DNA of 64,000 bases. Origin: Pegoplata infirma. Its lineage: Eukaryota; Arthropoda; Insecta; Diptera; Anthomyiidae. The stretch is taken from NCBI GenBank assembly GCA_963921195.1, contig OY992540.1, positions 192,495,576 to 192,559,575 of the forward strand, read 5' to 3'. Positions 41,930 to 53,222 of the stretch are shown here, one piece after another; positions within the stretch are counted from its first letter, which is position 1; each line of letters begins with the position of its first letter. A model generated the notes under the pieces. The model saw only the letters and a list, made by a program, of their open reading frames with translations. It was not told where the DNA came from and did not search any database. The translations under genes and the position numbers were made by a program.

Positions 41930-42960
41930 GGTTAGGTCGTAAGTGACTGACGTTTTCCGTCATCATACATAGACTCTGACGTCCGTTGAGATACCGCGGG
42001 ACGGAAAAATGTTCCCCTACTAGTACCTGCCATTAAAGCAATTTGTGCTCCTTATAAAACTCCCAAGATATTGAATTTTGACATCCGACATTTAATAAAG
42101 ATCGTGCACCTCCCTAGATCCCAGTGAAGCAAGTCGATGACCAGAAAGTGCCAGGCAATGGCAGATAAAGTGTATGATAGTATCATCCATCCATGCAACT
42201 CCGACAAAAGTCATTTGACAGCACTTTTACCCAGACAGTGTCAGGTAATTACAGCAACCTCTGCCGAAATCTCCACTCTTTGAAGCGATATTAGCTCACT
42301 AGTGTGCTTCTGATTAAGAGAACGCCAAATAATTCGTGTAGACTCACACGTCCATCCGTGTTCCCCTCTGATTAGTCTCCGTCACGAAACAATGCCGTAG
42401 ATTTTGCTAGCAAGTTTCTTGAAGCACACCAACACATTATAATTCTGTTGGAACCTGTAAGGTAGTTCCCAGTCTTGCAACCTCATCGGTTTTACAATTC
42501 CCTGGAGAGTCTCTGTGCCCTGCGACCCACATGAGTCGTATGTCAAGCTGCTTGACCATCTCATTTAAAGACGTGTGGCAGTTAGGGGTAGATATTGTTT
42601 TCAGAAACATTGAATCAAGGGACTTGACCGCGACTTGACTGTCTGAATAGATGTTGACTGTAGTTGTTGACAAAACATTGCAACTCAACCAGTCAGCAAC
42701 TTCTATTATCACCAGACTCTGCCTGATAAACACTGCTATGATCTGGCAATCTTCGAGCCAGTCTCAACCCAAGCTCCTCCAAATAGACTTCGAAGCCCAC
42801 TTGTTCGTATAGCGTTGATCCATCTGTGTAATAATTAATAAAGGCTCCACTACCGGAATTCCCTACATCCAAGACTCTCTCGATAGTATCATAGTGGTAA
42901 AGTGTTACTGAAAAAGGCTCATAGAGGGAGCCTAGACCAAATTTTTTGGTATTGTTATAC
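41930..42960 (-). pseudogene. LINE-A copy A7 (minus), RNase H to 3' end
   Basis: On minus from 42900 down: the VINYYTDGS-like strand, VADWLSCNVLSTTTVNIYSD followed by SQVAVKSLDSMF (42600-42700), IRLMWVAGHRDSPG with KTDEVARLGT (42470-42560), then the C-terminal stretch and the 3' terminal GTCAGTCACTTACGACC block at 41940. The PGH motif reads AGH. Frameshifts near 42440 and 42240 disable it. It is the best reference for the RNase H middle section. Confidence 0.82.
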
Positions 42961-43099
42961 TCTTCAAGATCGCGTTATGGCCAACATCGCTGATATTCCA
43001 TTGTAGTGTGCTATTCAGTCAAATTGTCGACATAGCCGCATACTGCCTACCCAATCTGTCCAATGGTATTTGGTAAAGAAACTTTAGCGGTCACTTTAA

Positions 43100-43340
43100 T
43101 ATTCTTTATTCTTTAGGAATTAGGGAAAACTTAGGTATGCCGACGGATAGCATAAACTCTGAGTTTTGCTATGGAAGGAAATTTGAGATCGTGATACCGA
43201 AGAGACTAGAGTGGGATGAAGTTGGACTATACGAATTGACTATCATATTGAGCTGGAGCTGGTGTTTACGGTCCAAACACGCGGATCTCCAAATACGCAA
43301 AACGTAGAGAGCCGCCTATCAGTATGTTTGTCCGTCCGCC
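43100..43340 (+). pseudogene. LINE-C RNase H fragment (plus)
   Basis: The segment near 43255-43310 translates to GAGAGVYGPNTRIS-like residues, matching the minus-strand LINE-C piece at 37880-37990. The boundary with LINE-A A7 near 42960-43100 is unclear. Confidence 0.5.
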
Positions 43341-44539
43341 CATCAATGTCACGAGAGAGCCTCAACGAAAAGAGATAGATAGTTGACGTTTGTGGCACGA
43401 TAGATCCTCAACGAAAAGAGAAAGATACTTTGTAATGATCAAAGGAAGGTTAAGTTCGTTTATGGTCAAAATCGGCTCATAGACCCTTTTAAGAGTGAAA
43501 CAAATTCAGAGGAACATTTACACAATCCACTTTAATCAAAAATATGCTAACTTTAGTAGATCATAAGAAGTAAAAACCAGCCAAAGTTTCTAAAACCTTT
43601 AAATTTTATGTTTTAATCTGCTAACTCAACTTTCATTTCACTTTGTAACCATTTCAACACCTTTTTCTTGTTTTTCTCTGTGTATTTGAGGAAAAGTTAT
43701 TAAACTTTTTTTTTTTTGCACTTCAATGATACATATTTTAAAACTATTAAATCATTTATGGTCTATTGACTTAAGTGATTGAATAATCCGTTTAAATTTA
43801 AAAGCAAACGAAAACAAATTTGGTGAAATTAATAATTCATTTGAAGTCTACATAAAATTAATTAATACCCACCAAAAATGAGTAAAACACTTTACTTTTG
43901 CTTTTTAAACGCAAAATTGTGCACATGAAAATCGTACGAACAAATTTTATTTATTAAAAAAAAGTGACATGAAAACTGATATGAGAAAATATGGGGGATT
44001 ACATAGAATGTGGAGGGATTTTGATATTTTGAAATGTGAGTGAGAATGGAGGAAATTGCAGAAAACCGAAGGTAGAGTTATTACTCAAAAATAGATATAA
44101 GAAAATAGACGTATAAGAGAGAGAGGTTGTGATAAGAGAAACTCCACAATGAGGAGTTTTATCTCCTCTTTTATGAAATCTCAAGATCAATTAAATTTAT
44201 TAACCGTTCGCCAAACAATCGCCACCAATCGGATGCGATCTACAACTCAACCGGGTGCAAAAACACGGGCTCTGGCAAAAAGTTCACTTATCTCAGTAGA
44301 ACTCTTTTCATGGTAATATCGATAGAACAGAGCACAAAACATAGTTTCTAACGATTGACTCAAAGGTTTCGAAAATAATGCTAACTGGTCTCCCTTAGAA
44401 CCAGTTATAGGAAAACCATAATGTCAATCATTAAAAAGCAAGTTAGCCTACAGGTACTTAAGAAAATGGAAATTCATCTTGCTCTACATAATCCTTAAGA
44501 GTTTGCTACTTAGGAATTGTCCGTCTTTCAACTTTAGGG
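43341..44539. other. unassigned stretch
   Basis: A small duplication (CCTCAACGAAAAGAGA at about 43362 and 43411) is the only structure visible. No gene or TIR. Confidence 0.4.
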
Positions 44540-46340
44540 GAAGACTCTCTCATGGCACAAAGTGTTGAAAAGCTTAGCCAGCAAACGAGCTAACGTCGAA
44601 AAATACTGAACAAACACATGAGCATGGAATATGTAGGAAAGGAAGAAAAAACGCTACGTGCGTTTTACATCTGCAAGAAAACTTTTGATAAGATGTGTGG
44701 TCTGTAACCGTATATTAGTCGCTGTTTAAAAACTGCAATAATAGGACCTATTCTTAACTCATATATCATGGAATATGGAGTAAAGGAAGAAGAAGCGATA
44801 CGTGCGTTTTACATCTGCAAGAAAACTTTTGGTAAAGTATGTGGTCTGTAACCGCATATTAATCACTGTTTAAAAACTGCAATAATAAGGCCTATTCTCA
44901 GAAAGCTACCGAACCGTCTTACCAAACCCATTTTTTTCAAAATAGACTGATGAATAGCTTCGTCACATAGAAGTTCCTTTTATATGATGGAAAACTAAAA
45001 CTATATTGATAATCCACCTCGTCAGGACCGACTTTAACCTCAAGTTGCGAACTCTGAAAATGTGTTTCTTAATTATAAATTTGGGATGCCCCACTACTAT
45101 ATTTCGACGAAGATCAAAATCTTCGCAAGAACCGTTTATCCATTACCAAGGTTTTCTGTGATGGGATCGTTTTAATGGTGGAAAATTTACTTGCTAATAG
45201 ACGTATAACGTCTGAATTGGGAGCGTTTGTCATATCGCGATTTGTTAATAGGGGCACACCACATGGAGGTGTTCTTTCGCCGCTTCTTTAGAACCTGGCA
45301 CTGAATTCAATGCTGGCCTTTCTAGAAGCACGTGGTTGCCATGTTGTCGCATTTGTTGAAAGCACCAGCCAACAACATTAAGAGTTCTTCAGGGTTCTCT
45401 GAAAAATCTTTCTAAAGGATCAAGAGACTGTGGTCTGGGAGTTAATCCAATTAAAACTGAACTTGCTTTGGAAAAGGGATCAAAAGGGAACTGTGTCTTT
45501 ATCACGAAAGTACAGAGAATGGCGTCGATGTGTATCACTGGAGCTCTTCGTACTACACCTACGGCTGCATTATATTGGAAAATTTGAGTAGGCAGCATGC
45601 GGCAACGTTGGCAATGCGACTTAATAGCACACTCCAATGGAATAGCAGCAATTGTAGCCACAGCGATAACAATACCACAAAATGTGGACTGTGCTTCTTT
45701 CTATGAGCCGTTTTGAGCGCCACTTTACCACTATAATACCATCCAGGTAGTCTGGGATGATGGTCACTCCGGGTAGTGAATCTTCTATAAATTTTTACAC
45801 GGATGGATCGAAGCTACACAAACAAGTGGGCTTCGGAGTCTATTCGAAAGAGCTTGGATTGAGTCTGGCTCGATTGCCAGATCGTTGCAGTGTTACCAGA
45901 CAGAGATAATGGAAATAAAGTTAGTCCCAGGGCACATAAATATTCCAGGGAATTACAAAGCTGAACTTGGAAGACTGGGAACTATATTACAGGTTCCAAC
46001 AGAATAGGAATGTGTTGGTATGACTCTAGAAACTGTCAAGCAAAATATACGGCTTTGCTTTGCGACGGAGACTAATCAAAGATGGGCACATGGACAGACG
46101 TGTAAGACAATACTATAGAATTGGCTTTCTTATAATCAGTAGCTCACAAGTGAGATGATATCGCTCTCCAAGAGGAGAGACTTAGACGGTGGTTGCTGTA
46201 CCGGACACAAATTACCGGACACTGCCTTAAAGGAAAGCACGCTGATAGGTTAAATGTGCCGTCAATTGACTTTTGCCGGAGTTTTGTGGATAAGGAGGAG
46301 TTGGAAACTATAGAACACTTTAATAACAATAATTTTTGGA
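44540..46340 (+). pseudogene. LINE-A copy A8, rearranged RT to C-terminus
   Basis: Segments occur in scrambled order. Two tandem copies of AFYICKKTFGKVCGL with IIRPIL (RT thumb) are at 44660-44900. The RT core with NRGTPHGGVLSPLL lies near 45240-45290, ITGALRTTPTAAL at 45535-45570, and FYTDGSKLHKQVGFGVYS at 45795-45850. The C-terminal Cys/His segment FCRSFVDKEELETIEHFN is near 46265-46325. The TPxGGVxSPLL loop is the RT B motif. The thumb preceding the core indicates deletion and rearrangement, or two copies joined. Stops interrupt it. Confidence 0.82.
44622..44900 (+). repeat. tandem duplication of an RT-thumb segment in LINE A8
   Basis: GCATGGAATATG...GGAAGAA, GTGCGTTTTACATCTGCAAG and AACTGCAATAATA occur at 44622-44755 and again at 44767-44895 with about 10 percent divergence. 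Confidence 0.8.
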
Positions 46341-46388
46341 CACATGATCAAATGTTTTTATTTATTGTTAATCATTAAATACAAAAGA

Positions 46389-46541
46389 GTTGTGTCGTTC
46401 ACGAACGAAATAGTTGAATTGAACTATTCACTTAACTGAGCGGTTTATTTAGTTCGTTCATTAAGCTCTTTTAGGTATTTTCGTTCATTCAGCTCAATTG
46501 GTCAATATTTCATTTTGATCTTTCAGTTCGGTCGTTCAATT
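46389..46541. mobile_element. left half of the MULE-like MITE
   Basis: Matches 18472-18625: AGTTGTGTCGTTCACGAACG, GAGCGGTTTAT, CATTCAGCTCAATTGGTCA. It breaks off where mini-me M7 starts at 46542. Confidence 0.75.
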
Positions 46542-48660
46542 TTTATACCCTCCAACCACAGTATGGGGATATACTCACTTTATCTTTCCGTGTGTAACGC
46601 AACGAAATATTACTCTAGGACTCTATAAAGTATATATGAGCAATTGTCATTAACTTTTAATATTTAAGAAAAAAAAAATTGCGATTTTTTTTTCGTGGCA
46701 CATTGATAAGACTTTGTAGGTAAATAACATTATAAATAAGTAATTCAAATCCGTTCGAGTGCATTTATTTGAGCGATCGCACCCAAAACTATGGCGGTTT
46801 AAAGTTAAAATTTTTAAAAAAATTGTCAAAATTACGTTTTTTATCCGAAGTTAACCAAACGTACCATTTTGTATTATGCTTACCCAGAGCTAAAATACAT
46901 ATTCAAACATGCATAAAATCTTTGCTAAATATCGAGATATTTGCATTTAACCAATTTTTTTTCGGCACATTTTCCAATATTTTGGAAATAAAAATGTTTC
47001 CAGCGGTTTTACTTTTTTTAGAAAAATATTACCAAATGCATTAACAAAATCTCAACAAATTCTTAGTTAACACCATTATTCTATCTCTAATAGGTAAGAA
47101 ACAGCAGTGGTTTAAAGGGAACATTTTTGAAAAAAAAAATTTAATAATTTTGAATTTATTTTTTTTTTAATGTTAAATGTCTGATTTTACAGTGTTGTCC
47201 TTCACTGAATATTGAAACTATTCAAAGTATGATTAATAATGACAATATTAAGGTTATTACGAAATATTTAAACGTTATTACTAATTTTATTAAGGTTATA
47301 AAAAATTTTAGCGATTTTTCGCGATTTTCGCGACTGCAAAAATCAATGGACTAATTTTAAAATATTATTCGAATAAGACATGTCAAAATCTATTAAAATA
47401 CATTTCTGTTCTACTTTATTTTAAGTAATGTAAGATTTAATATAACCATTAAATTTAAAAGTATCAAAAATTTAAAACCACCAAAAAACCACTAAAACGT
47501 CAATTGTTTTTGGGTGCGAATGGATTGAAGATAAAGCATTAAAAATACTACCAAACGCGCTTTTCACTGACCAATTTCGATAAGCGGCCTGGATGTGCCT
47601 TACAAAAAACGAAAAACAGAAAAACGCCGCGGAATTCGCCAATATTAACTTTTGATCAATGTTGCTTTCCATGATTTATTATATTTGCACATACCATTGT
47701 TTCTACATGTTCAACTTTCAGTCATGCACATTTGGCTGTCAAATAATGCAAAACTAAAATATCGAAATTTTGCAAAAAATTTAAAAAGTTCATAAAATTT
47801 TTGCAATTGAATATTTTTTGGGTGCGTTTGTAAATTAAGTGGGAAATGGTAAATTATAAAGTTCACAAAGCATTCGGAACCATTCGGAATAAAACTGAGA
47901 GTGTGCCTCGCAAAAAACAGACTTTTTAAAAAATTCACGTTTTTTCTTCCTATCTTTGGAGAGCTGCAGCTTCGTAACCATTGCGAGCACATCACTCGAA
48001 TCAGTCTCAGATTGTGAATATTTACAAGGGCTTTTACCATGTGTATTTGAATTTTAAAATTACAGTTTGCACCAAAAGCTACAATCAAAAAACCTCGAAA
48101 AATTGAAAATTGAAAAAAATTGGTATCAAATATTTAGGTCCATGTAACTTTTTTCTTATTGATGGCACATCCACTGAACCTACACCAAATAATTGCCCAA
48201 GTCTACTGATTAAACGGTATTAAATTTGGAGCAATAGCTTTAACGCACCCAACAATATGGAACTTTGAACGAAAAATTTCATGAGAGTATCAAGCGATTT
48301 TTTTACATTTTTCAACTTTGCACGTTCCATACCATGAGATAATGAGACTATTTGCGCTGTGCCTTTGCAGAATTACTCATTATGGTTCCCTTAACATATC
48401 TACATTCACAGGTACCACCTAGTTTACAAATAAAAATGTTATTGCGAAATTAGTAAAATATCACAAGCGTTAAAAGTTAATGACAAAAGTCCATATATAT
48501 TTATGATCAGTGATCGATTCTAAGACATTCTAGTGATGTCCGTCTATAAAAAACATGATACAGTCCAAAATAAAAGAGCTATACTCCTGAAGTTTGACAC
48601 GAATGTGTCTTATGGTATTGGGCTGGTTAAGTTCGAACATAGTCAAAATCTGATCAGGTG
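46542..48660 (-). mobile_element. mini-me-like repeat M7 (minus), split by a TIR element
   Basis: Opens TTATACCCTCCAACCACAGT, the complement of the end of M4, and has TCCGTGTGTAACGCAACGAA. After the insert it resumes with ATGATCAGTGATCGATTCTA, GTGATGTCCGTCT and CACGAATGTGTCTTATG, ending near the SINE head at 48690. The stem end is lost. Confidence 0.7.
46644..48486. mobile_element. 1.84-kb element with TTGTCATTAACTTTTAA ends
   Basis: The left end TTGTCATTAACTTTTAA and the right end TTAAAAGTTAATGACAA are exact inverses over 17 bp. The interior is AT-rich and repeats GGGTGCG(A/T) and CGCACCCA words. The longest ORF (minus, 47711-48088) matches no transposase I recognise. It splits mini-me M7 at the tract before GATCAG. 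The TSD could not be decided because the flanks are TA-rich. Confidence 0.68.
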
Positions 48661-48689
48661 AAAAAAGTTCGTATCAGGAGAAAAACAGT

Positions 48690-48765
48690 TCCGGTGGGAA
48701 TCGAACCCACTACTCCTTTAATAATAGGCTAGCACGCTACCAACTAATTTTTAGGGGCCCCTATA
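48690..48765 (-). mobile_element. tRNA-derived SINE head (S4), minus strand
   Basis: On plus: GGTGGGAATCGAACCCAC (B-box complement) and GCTAGCACGCTACCAACTA (A-box complement). The body is absent; M7 sequence abuts instead. Confidence 0.7.
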
Positions 48766-48908
48766 GAACATTTTATCTGCCATTGCCCGGGACTTTCTGG
48801 TCAGAGACTTGCTTCGCTGGAATCTAGGGAGCTGCACGATCTTTCTGATTTGTGGGATGTCAAAAGTTAGACGTCGGAAGCCACTTACAACCTAACGTAA
48901 CCTATGTG
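48766..48908 (+). pseudogene. LINE-A 3' terminal fragment A9
   Basis: Reads ATTTTATCTGCCATTGCCCG, CTGCACGATCTTTCTGATTTG and ends CACTTACAACCTAACGTAAC, the 3' end of the family with its ACCTAACC-type tail rather than poly-A. Confidence 0.7.
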
Positions 48909-48916
48909 TGCTAAAG

Positions 48917-49755
48917 CAGCGGTTACCAACCTTTTTGGCTCGCGTACCCCTAATTTTAAGTTTTGTCCGCCGCGTACCCCCTAACGAGTTTTTTGTTTTC
49001 GTTAAAAAAACTTATATACAAATTAGAGTTAATTTTGAAATTTTTGATCTGCGGGTATTATAATTTTTTTGAGGGATTTAGGGGAGATCAAAACAATGGT
49101 GTTTTTTTTTTTTTTAAATATTCTCTCCTCGGGGTGGCTCAATGCATCTGGAAAATCGGATTTTGAGCTGATTTTTCTGCAGAGCAACAACAGCTGAAAA
49201 TTTTGCAAATCTGATTTCACCAGTCATTTCTACACCAAAAATTTAAGCAACGGACGTTTTTTAAACTCCTAAAAAAAGTTCCAAAAAACATCACATAGGG
49301 CGGAAATATAATGTTTTTTTTAAATTTTTTTGTAATACAAGGACAGATCAACAATTCCGTGACTTTTCGAATGAAACACCCAAAATGGTACAAAAATTTC
49401 ACTCAATCATAACCCGTCTCAAAAATGTCCAAAAACACGTTTTTTGAGAACACTGACATACATTTTCTTAAAAACCTGACATCATAGAAAAATTTGGGAA
49501 CCATATTCGGTATCAGCATCGAAAAGTTAATCGAAAACAAAATATCGAAAAAAATTCTCTCTAAATTGCACAAAAACACTTTTTTTGTGAACTTTGACCT
49601 CAACTTTCTTAAAAACCTGACGTTATGTAAAACTTTGGAAGCCCATTGAAAGGTTAATCCAAAACGAATGTCCAAATTACAAAAATTTTGCGTACCCCCG
49701 CTGGCAGTTTCGCGTACCCCCTAGTGGTACGCGTACCATAGGTTGGTAACCGCTG
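48917..49755. mobile_element. 839-bp non-autonomous hAT, TSD TGCTAAAG
   Basis: The ends CAGCGGTTACCAACCT and AGGTTGGTAACCGCTG are exact inverses. Exact TGCTAAAG octamers flank it (48909-48916 and 49756-49763). GCGTACCCC words sit inside both ends, a motif I recall from widespread animal hAT families. The interior has a diverged tandem duplication of about 140 bp (49425-49680, sharing CTTAAAAACCTGAC). No transposase. Confidence 0.94.
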
Positions 49756-49763
49756 TGCTAAAG

Positions 49764-51109
49764 TAAAGCTTTAGCAACAACCACTTCGAAACTAAACTAA
49801 CCGTTATTTATAATAAGACATTTCACTTGAACTACCTCATATAAAGATTTCAGTAAACAGATTATGACTGAAATGAATAAAAATAAACAAGAAACAGAAA
49901 AATTGCTTGGATTATTCATAAGATGTGACAAAGATTTAATAACACAAAAATGAAATTGTAATGAATGAAAAATTTTCCAACAAGGAAATTGCAGTCAAAC
50001 AACTTTCTTTTTCTTTTTTTTTCTTGCAACAATTTCTGCCAACTCTTTAGACAAAAAGTAAAAGAGTTTTGGTCATAGGAAATCTTCATGTATTTAAGAT
50101 TAAAACGTTAGTAGTGTGACAAACCCAAAACTTAACAACAGGTTTCCCTGGCACAAAAAAAAATCCCAGTTTCTTTAGACAAAAACCAGTCAAAAGTCTT
50201 ACATATGAATTTTCTTTTAATTTTGCTTTCATTTATTGCCAGTTACGTTGACAAATTATCAGATGTATTAGGGGATTAATAAAACATTATAATATTTTTG
50301 AGATTTAATAGAGAAATCAACACCAATTAAAACAATTTCAAATGGTATAGTAGACTTGGGGTATTATCTTTAACGGAAACCTTTTAAATAATAAACCGGT
50401 CCTTTTTTTAAAACTGTCTGGAAATACCTAAACGTTGTTACAGTGTCTGGAACTCGTAGTGAGCAAATACATTCATATCTTGTCATGTATAATTGCGGAA
50501 GAACTTGTGAGTTTTATTTTTTTTCTTTCTCATACATAAATAAAATTAAAATTTAACCATATTGTTGTCGCCGTCGAAGCTGTCTTTTAACCAACTATGG
50601 TTTGGTTTAGTTTTTTTTTCGGTTTATTCATATTATTAATATCTACAAATGTGGCAATAAAAATCAGTATCTAGGTTTTCTTGCTGTTGCTGCTGCTGCT
50701 GTTTGCTAGATTATATAAAAAATTACATTGCATGCAACAAGTTTAAATCAACAACATCAGCAAACTATGTAAAATTGCATAAATGCAAATTAGGCTAATA
50801 AAGTAAAATAAAATCTATTTTCAAATATTTAAATCTACAACTTACATAGTTACTTATGTAAGTTTTGTATGTTAGGATTACCTAAGCTGGGAAGATATTT
50901 TAAGGATGGAAAATTTTCTGAATGGATTTATTGGCGGAGAGTGAACCGGTTTAGATTCAAAATACTCTTTTGTTAAACTATACGGAGGTCATGACTTGAA
51001 GGTCAAAGTTTCCTAAAAATTGTATTTAAGATTTGTTTCGTGTTTGTAACTGTTTTCAAGATATAGAACGAAGAAACACACTTTTCTGAAAAACTTGTAT
51101 TTTGCCATG
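49764..51109. other. unassigned stretch
   Basis: AT-rich, apparently unique. A short (CTG)n run lies near 50689-50712 (GTTGCTGCTGCTGCTG). No coding potential recognised. Confidence 0.4.
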
Positions 51110-51440
51110 AGACAGCAACACCACAGACTAATACAGACTCGACATAAGTGACAGGTGTCAAAAAAGTATTCTTTAACCATATGGTTACTATTTTCAAATT
51201 ATTCTACGAATTAGGTTAGAAAGAGAAAACTGATATAACGCGCCATAAGAAAAATAGATGCCAGATCGGTTTTTGTTGTTTCACTCACTCCTAAGTCGTA
51301 GAAAGTGTTGCCATGTTACCGTAAAACGGACTAAAAACTGCTCTGCTTTCTCCTAAAATCGCTTAGTTTTCCCCCATTTTTTCTTATAAAACACTACTGT
51401 CGAGTCTGTATATAGTCTGTGGCAACACTGTCTCATATCT
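51110..51440. mobile_element. foldback MITE with GAGACAG/CTGTCTC arms
   Basis: The left arm TGAGACAGCAACACCACAGA with CTAATACAGACTCGACA is inverse to the right arm GTCGAGTCTGTATATAGTCT with GTGGCAACACTGTCTCA. GACAGGTGTCAAAAAAG follows the left arm as at 23540 in inverse. It is a second copy of the family interrupted by the hAT at 22761. Confidence 0.72.
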
Positions 51441-51581
51441 TAGTGTAAGATCAGAAGCTTGACTTAACGACAAAAGGTTATGCAGCCCGTGCTGAATTGA
51501 ATTAATTAAGGAAGGCTTTACTGATTGACAGAACACTTGTTCAACAAATTTGAGAAGAATAATGTATTTGGCTTAAAATTA

Positions 51582-52287
51582 AAACAAGTAGAAAAGTTAA
51601 ATTCGACTTGGCCGAGTCTCTGAATACCGAATCTCTGAATAGTAAATTTTCTAACGTGCAAAAATAAAATTTTAGATTAAAAATATTTAATTTTGTATAA
51701 AAAACTTTTTTTAAAGTAATTTTTGAAAAAAAAATACTAAATTTTTTTTGAGTGTAAATTTTTTTTTTTGAGTGTAAAATTTTTTTCGAGTGTATTTTTT
51801 TTTTTAGTGTAAAAATATTTTTGAGTGACAAAAATACGTTGTAAAATATTTTTGTGACTTACCAATGTTTTTATACCCTACACCACACTGTGGTACAGGG
51901 TATAATGATTTTGTGCTGATGTTTGTAACTACCCGAAATATTGGTCCTATACCCAATTTTAAGTATACCGATCGACCCAGAATTACTTTTTTGTCTGTCC
52001 ATGTAAACGGTGTAAACACGATACAGATCGTAATTTTTTTTTACGACAAGGACAAAAGCCTATTGAAAATGAAGACACTTCAGGAGCCTCTGTAAAGTCT
52101 TTCAAAAGTAAGCGTGTTTTCAACAGATAGACAGTTGGACGGACATCGCTAGCTTGTCTTAAAATCGATCGAGGATCATGAATATATGTATATACTTTAT
52201 GGGTTCCTGGACCAATATTTCAAGGTGTTACAAACGAAATGACAAATTTATATATACCCTCTATCTCTAGAGTGGAGGGTATAAAAA
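51582..52287 (+). mobile_element. mini-me-like repeat M5 with an N-family segment inside
   Basis: Starts AAACAAGTAGAAAAGTTAA with ATTCGACTTGGCCGAGT and ends CTAGAGTGGAGGGTATAAAA. The left half matches M3 (TTTTTGAGTGTAAAATTTTT). From 51873 to 52068 a block of the N family intervenes (TACACCACACTGTGGTACAG, AAGTATACCGATCGACCC). M5 then resumes with AGTCTTTCAAAAGT and GACATCGCTAG. Confidence 0.75.
51873..52068 (+). mobile_element. N-family repeat segment
   Basis: It matches the opening of the full copy at 55264: TATACCCTACACCACACTGT, GGGTATAATGA, GTGCTGATGTTTGTAACTAC, AAGTATACCGATCGA and AACACGATACAG(A/G)TCG. Only about 200 bp are present. Confidence 0.8.
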
Positions 52288-52289
52288 AT

Positions 52290-53065
52290 ATCCGTTGGTA
52301 TCCGTTGTGATACCACGGGACTGTAATAGGTTTTCCCACTAGTCCCTGTCGTTAAACCAATTTGAGCTTCTTATGAAACTCCTCAGATATTGAATTTCGA
52401 CATCTGACAAATCAAAAAGATCGTGCAGCTCCCTAGATCCCAGTGAGCAAGTCACTGACCAGAAAGTGCCGGGCAATGGCAGTAAAAGTGTTTGATAGTT
52501 TCCAACACCTCTGCATCCATACAACTCCGGCAAAAGTTATTTGACGGCACGTTTGACCGCTCTGCGTGCTTCCCTATAAGACAGTGTCTGGTAATTATAG
52601 CAAACACCGTCGAAATCTCTCCTCTTGGAAGCGATATAAGCTCACTTGTGCGCTTCTGATTAAGAGAAGGCCAAATCTTTCGTGTGGTCTCACACGTCCA
52701 TCCATTTGCCCATCTTTGATTAGTCTCCGTCGCGGAACAAAGCCGTAGGTTTTGCTTGCAAGTTTCTAGAGACATACCAACACATTCCAATTCTGCTGAA
52801 ACCTGTAAGTTTCCAGTCTTGCAAGCTTATCGGCTTTGCAATTCCCTGGAATGTCTCTGTGCCCTGTCACCCATATGAGTCGTTTGTCAAACTGCTTTGC
52901 CATCTCATTTAAAGACGTGCGGCAGTTAAGGGCAGATCTTGTTTTTAGAAGCATTGACTCCAGGAACTTGACTGTCAAAATAATTCCTATATGAAACCGA
53001 AGGACTATAGACTGATTAGAGTTTCTTCTTTCTCCTGAAGGCTCTGGAGAGAATTGTAGATTCAT
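52290..53065 (-). pseudogene. LINE-A copy A10 (minus), best C-terminal domain
   Basis: The minus ORF 52452-52790 is 112 codons and open from ECVGMSLETCKQNLRLCSAT through RTSELISLPRGEISTVFAII to NNFCRSCMDAEVLETIKHFY and CHCPALSG. The CxxC...H...C pattern is a zinc-like C-terminal motif following RNase H in this family. Upstream on minus, KRLIWVTGHRDIPGNCKADK and ARLET (52810-52890) give the RNase H His/Asp block. A frameshift near 52800 separates the two. 3' end at about 52290, directly against mini-me M5. Confidence 0.83.
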
Positions 53066-53222
53066 CCCTTAGGATGACGATCAATCCAGCTATACTATCT
53101 GCCTCTCAACATGCCTACAATAAGGGCAAGTCAGTGCAAACGGCTCTTAACTCTCTTGTCCAGCACATCGAGAGGTCCCTGCAAATTAAGGAGTCCATTT
53201 TAGCTGCCTTTCTTGACATAGA
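52985..53222 (+). pseudogene. LINE reverse-transcriptase fragment, opposite strand to A10
   Basis: With one frame change the plus strand reads KPKDYRLIRVSSF then LLKALERIVDSSLRMTINPA, SQHAYNKGKSVQTALNSLVQ and KESILAAFLDIE. These are RT motifs 1-3 of I/Jockey-type elements (including the first catalytic Asp in AFLDIE). It lies head to head with A10, whose 5' side meets it near 52985, so a rearrangement or an independent insertion joins them. Confidence 0.78.

Noticed and set aside
47711..48088. 125-codon ORF as a transposase
   Set aside because: No DDE/D, helix-turn-helix or zinc motif can be seen, and composition follows the local AT bias.
50689..50712. CAG/CTG tract as a polyglutamine exon
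   Set aside because: The tract is short and the flanking frames are closed by stops; it is a simple repeat.
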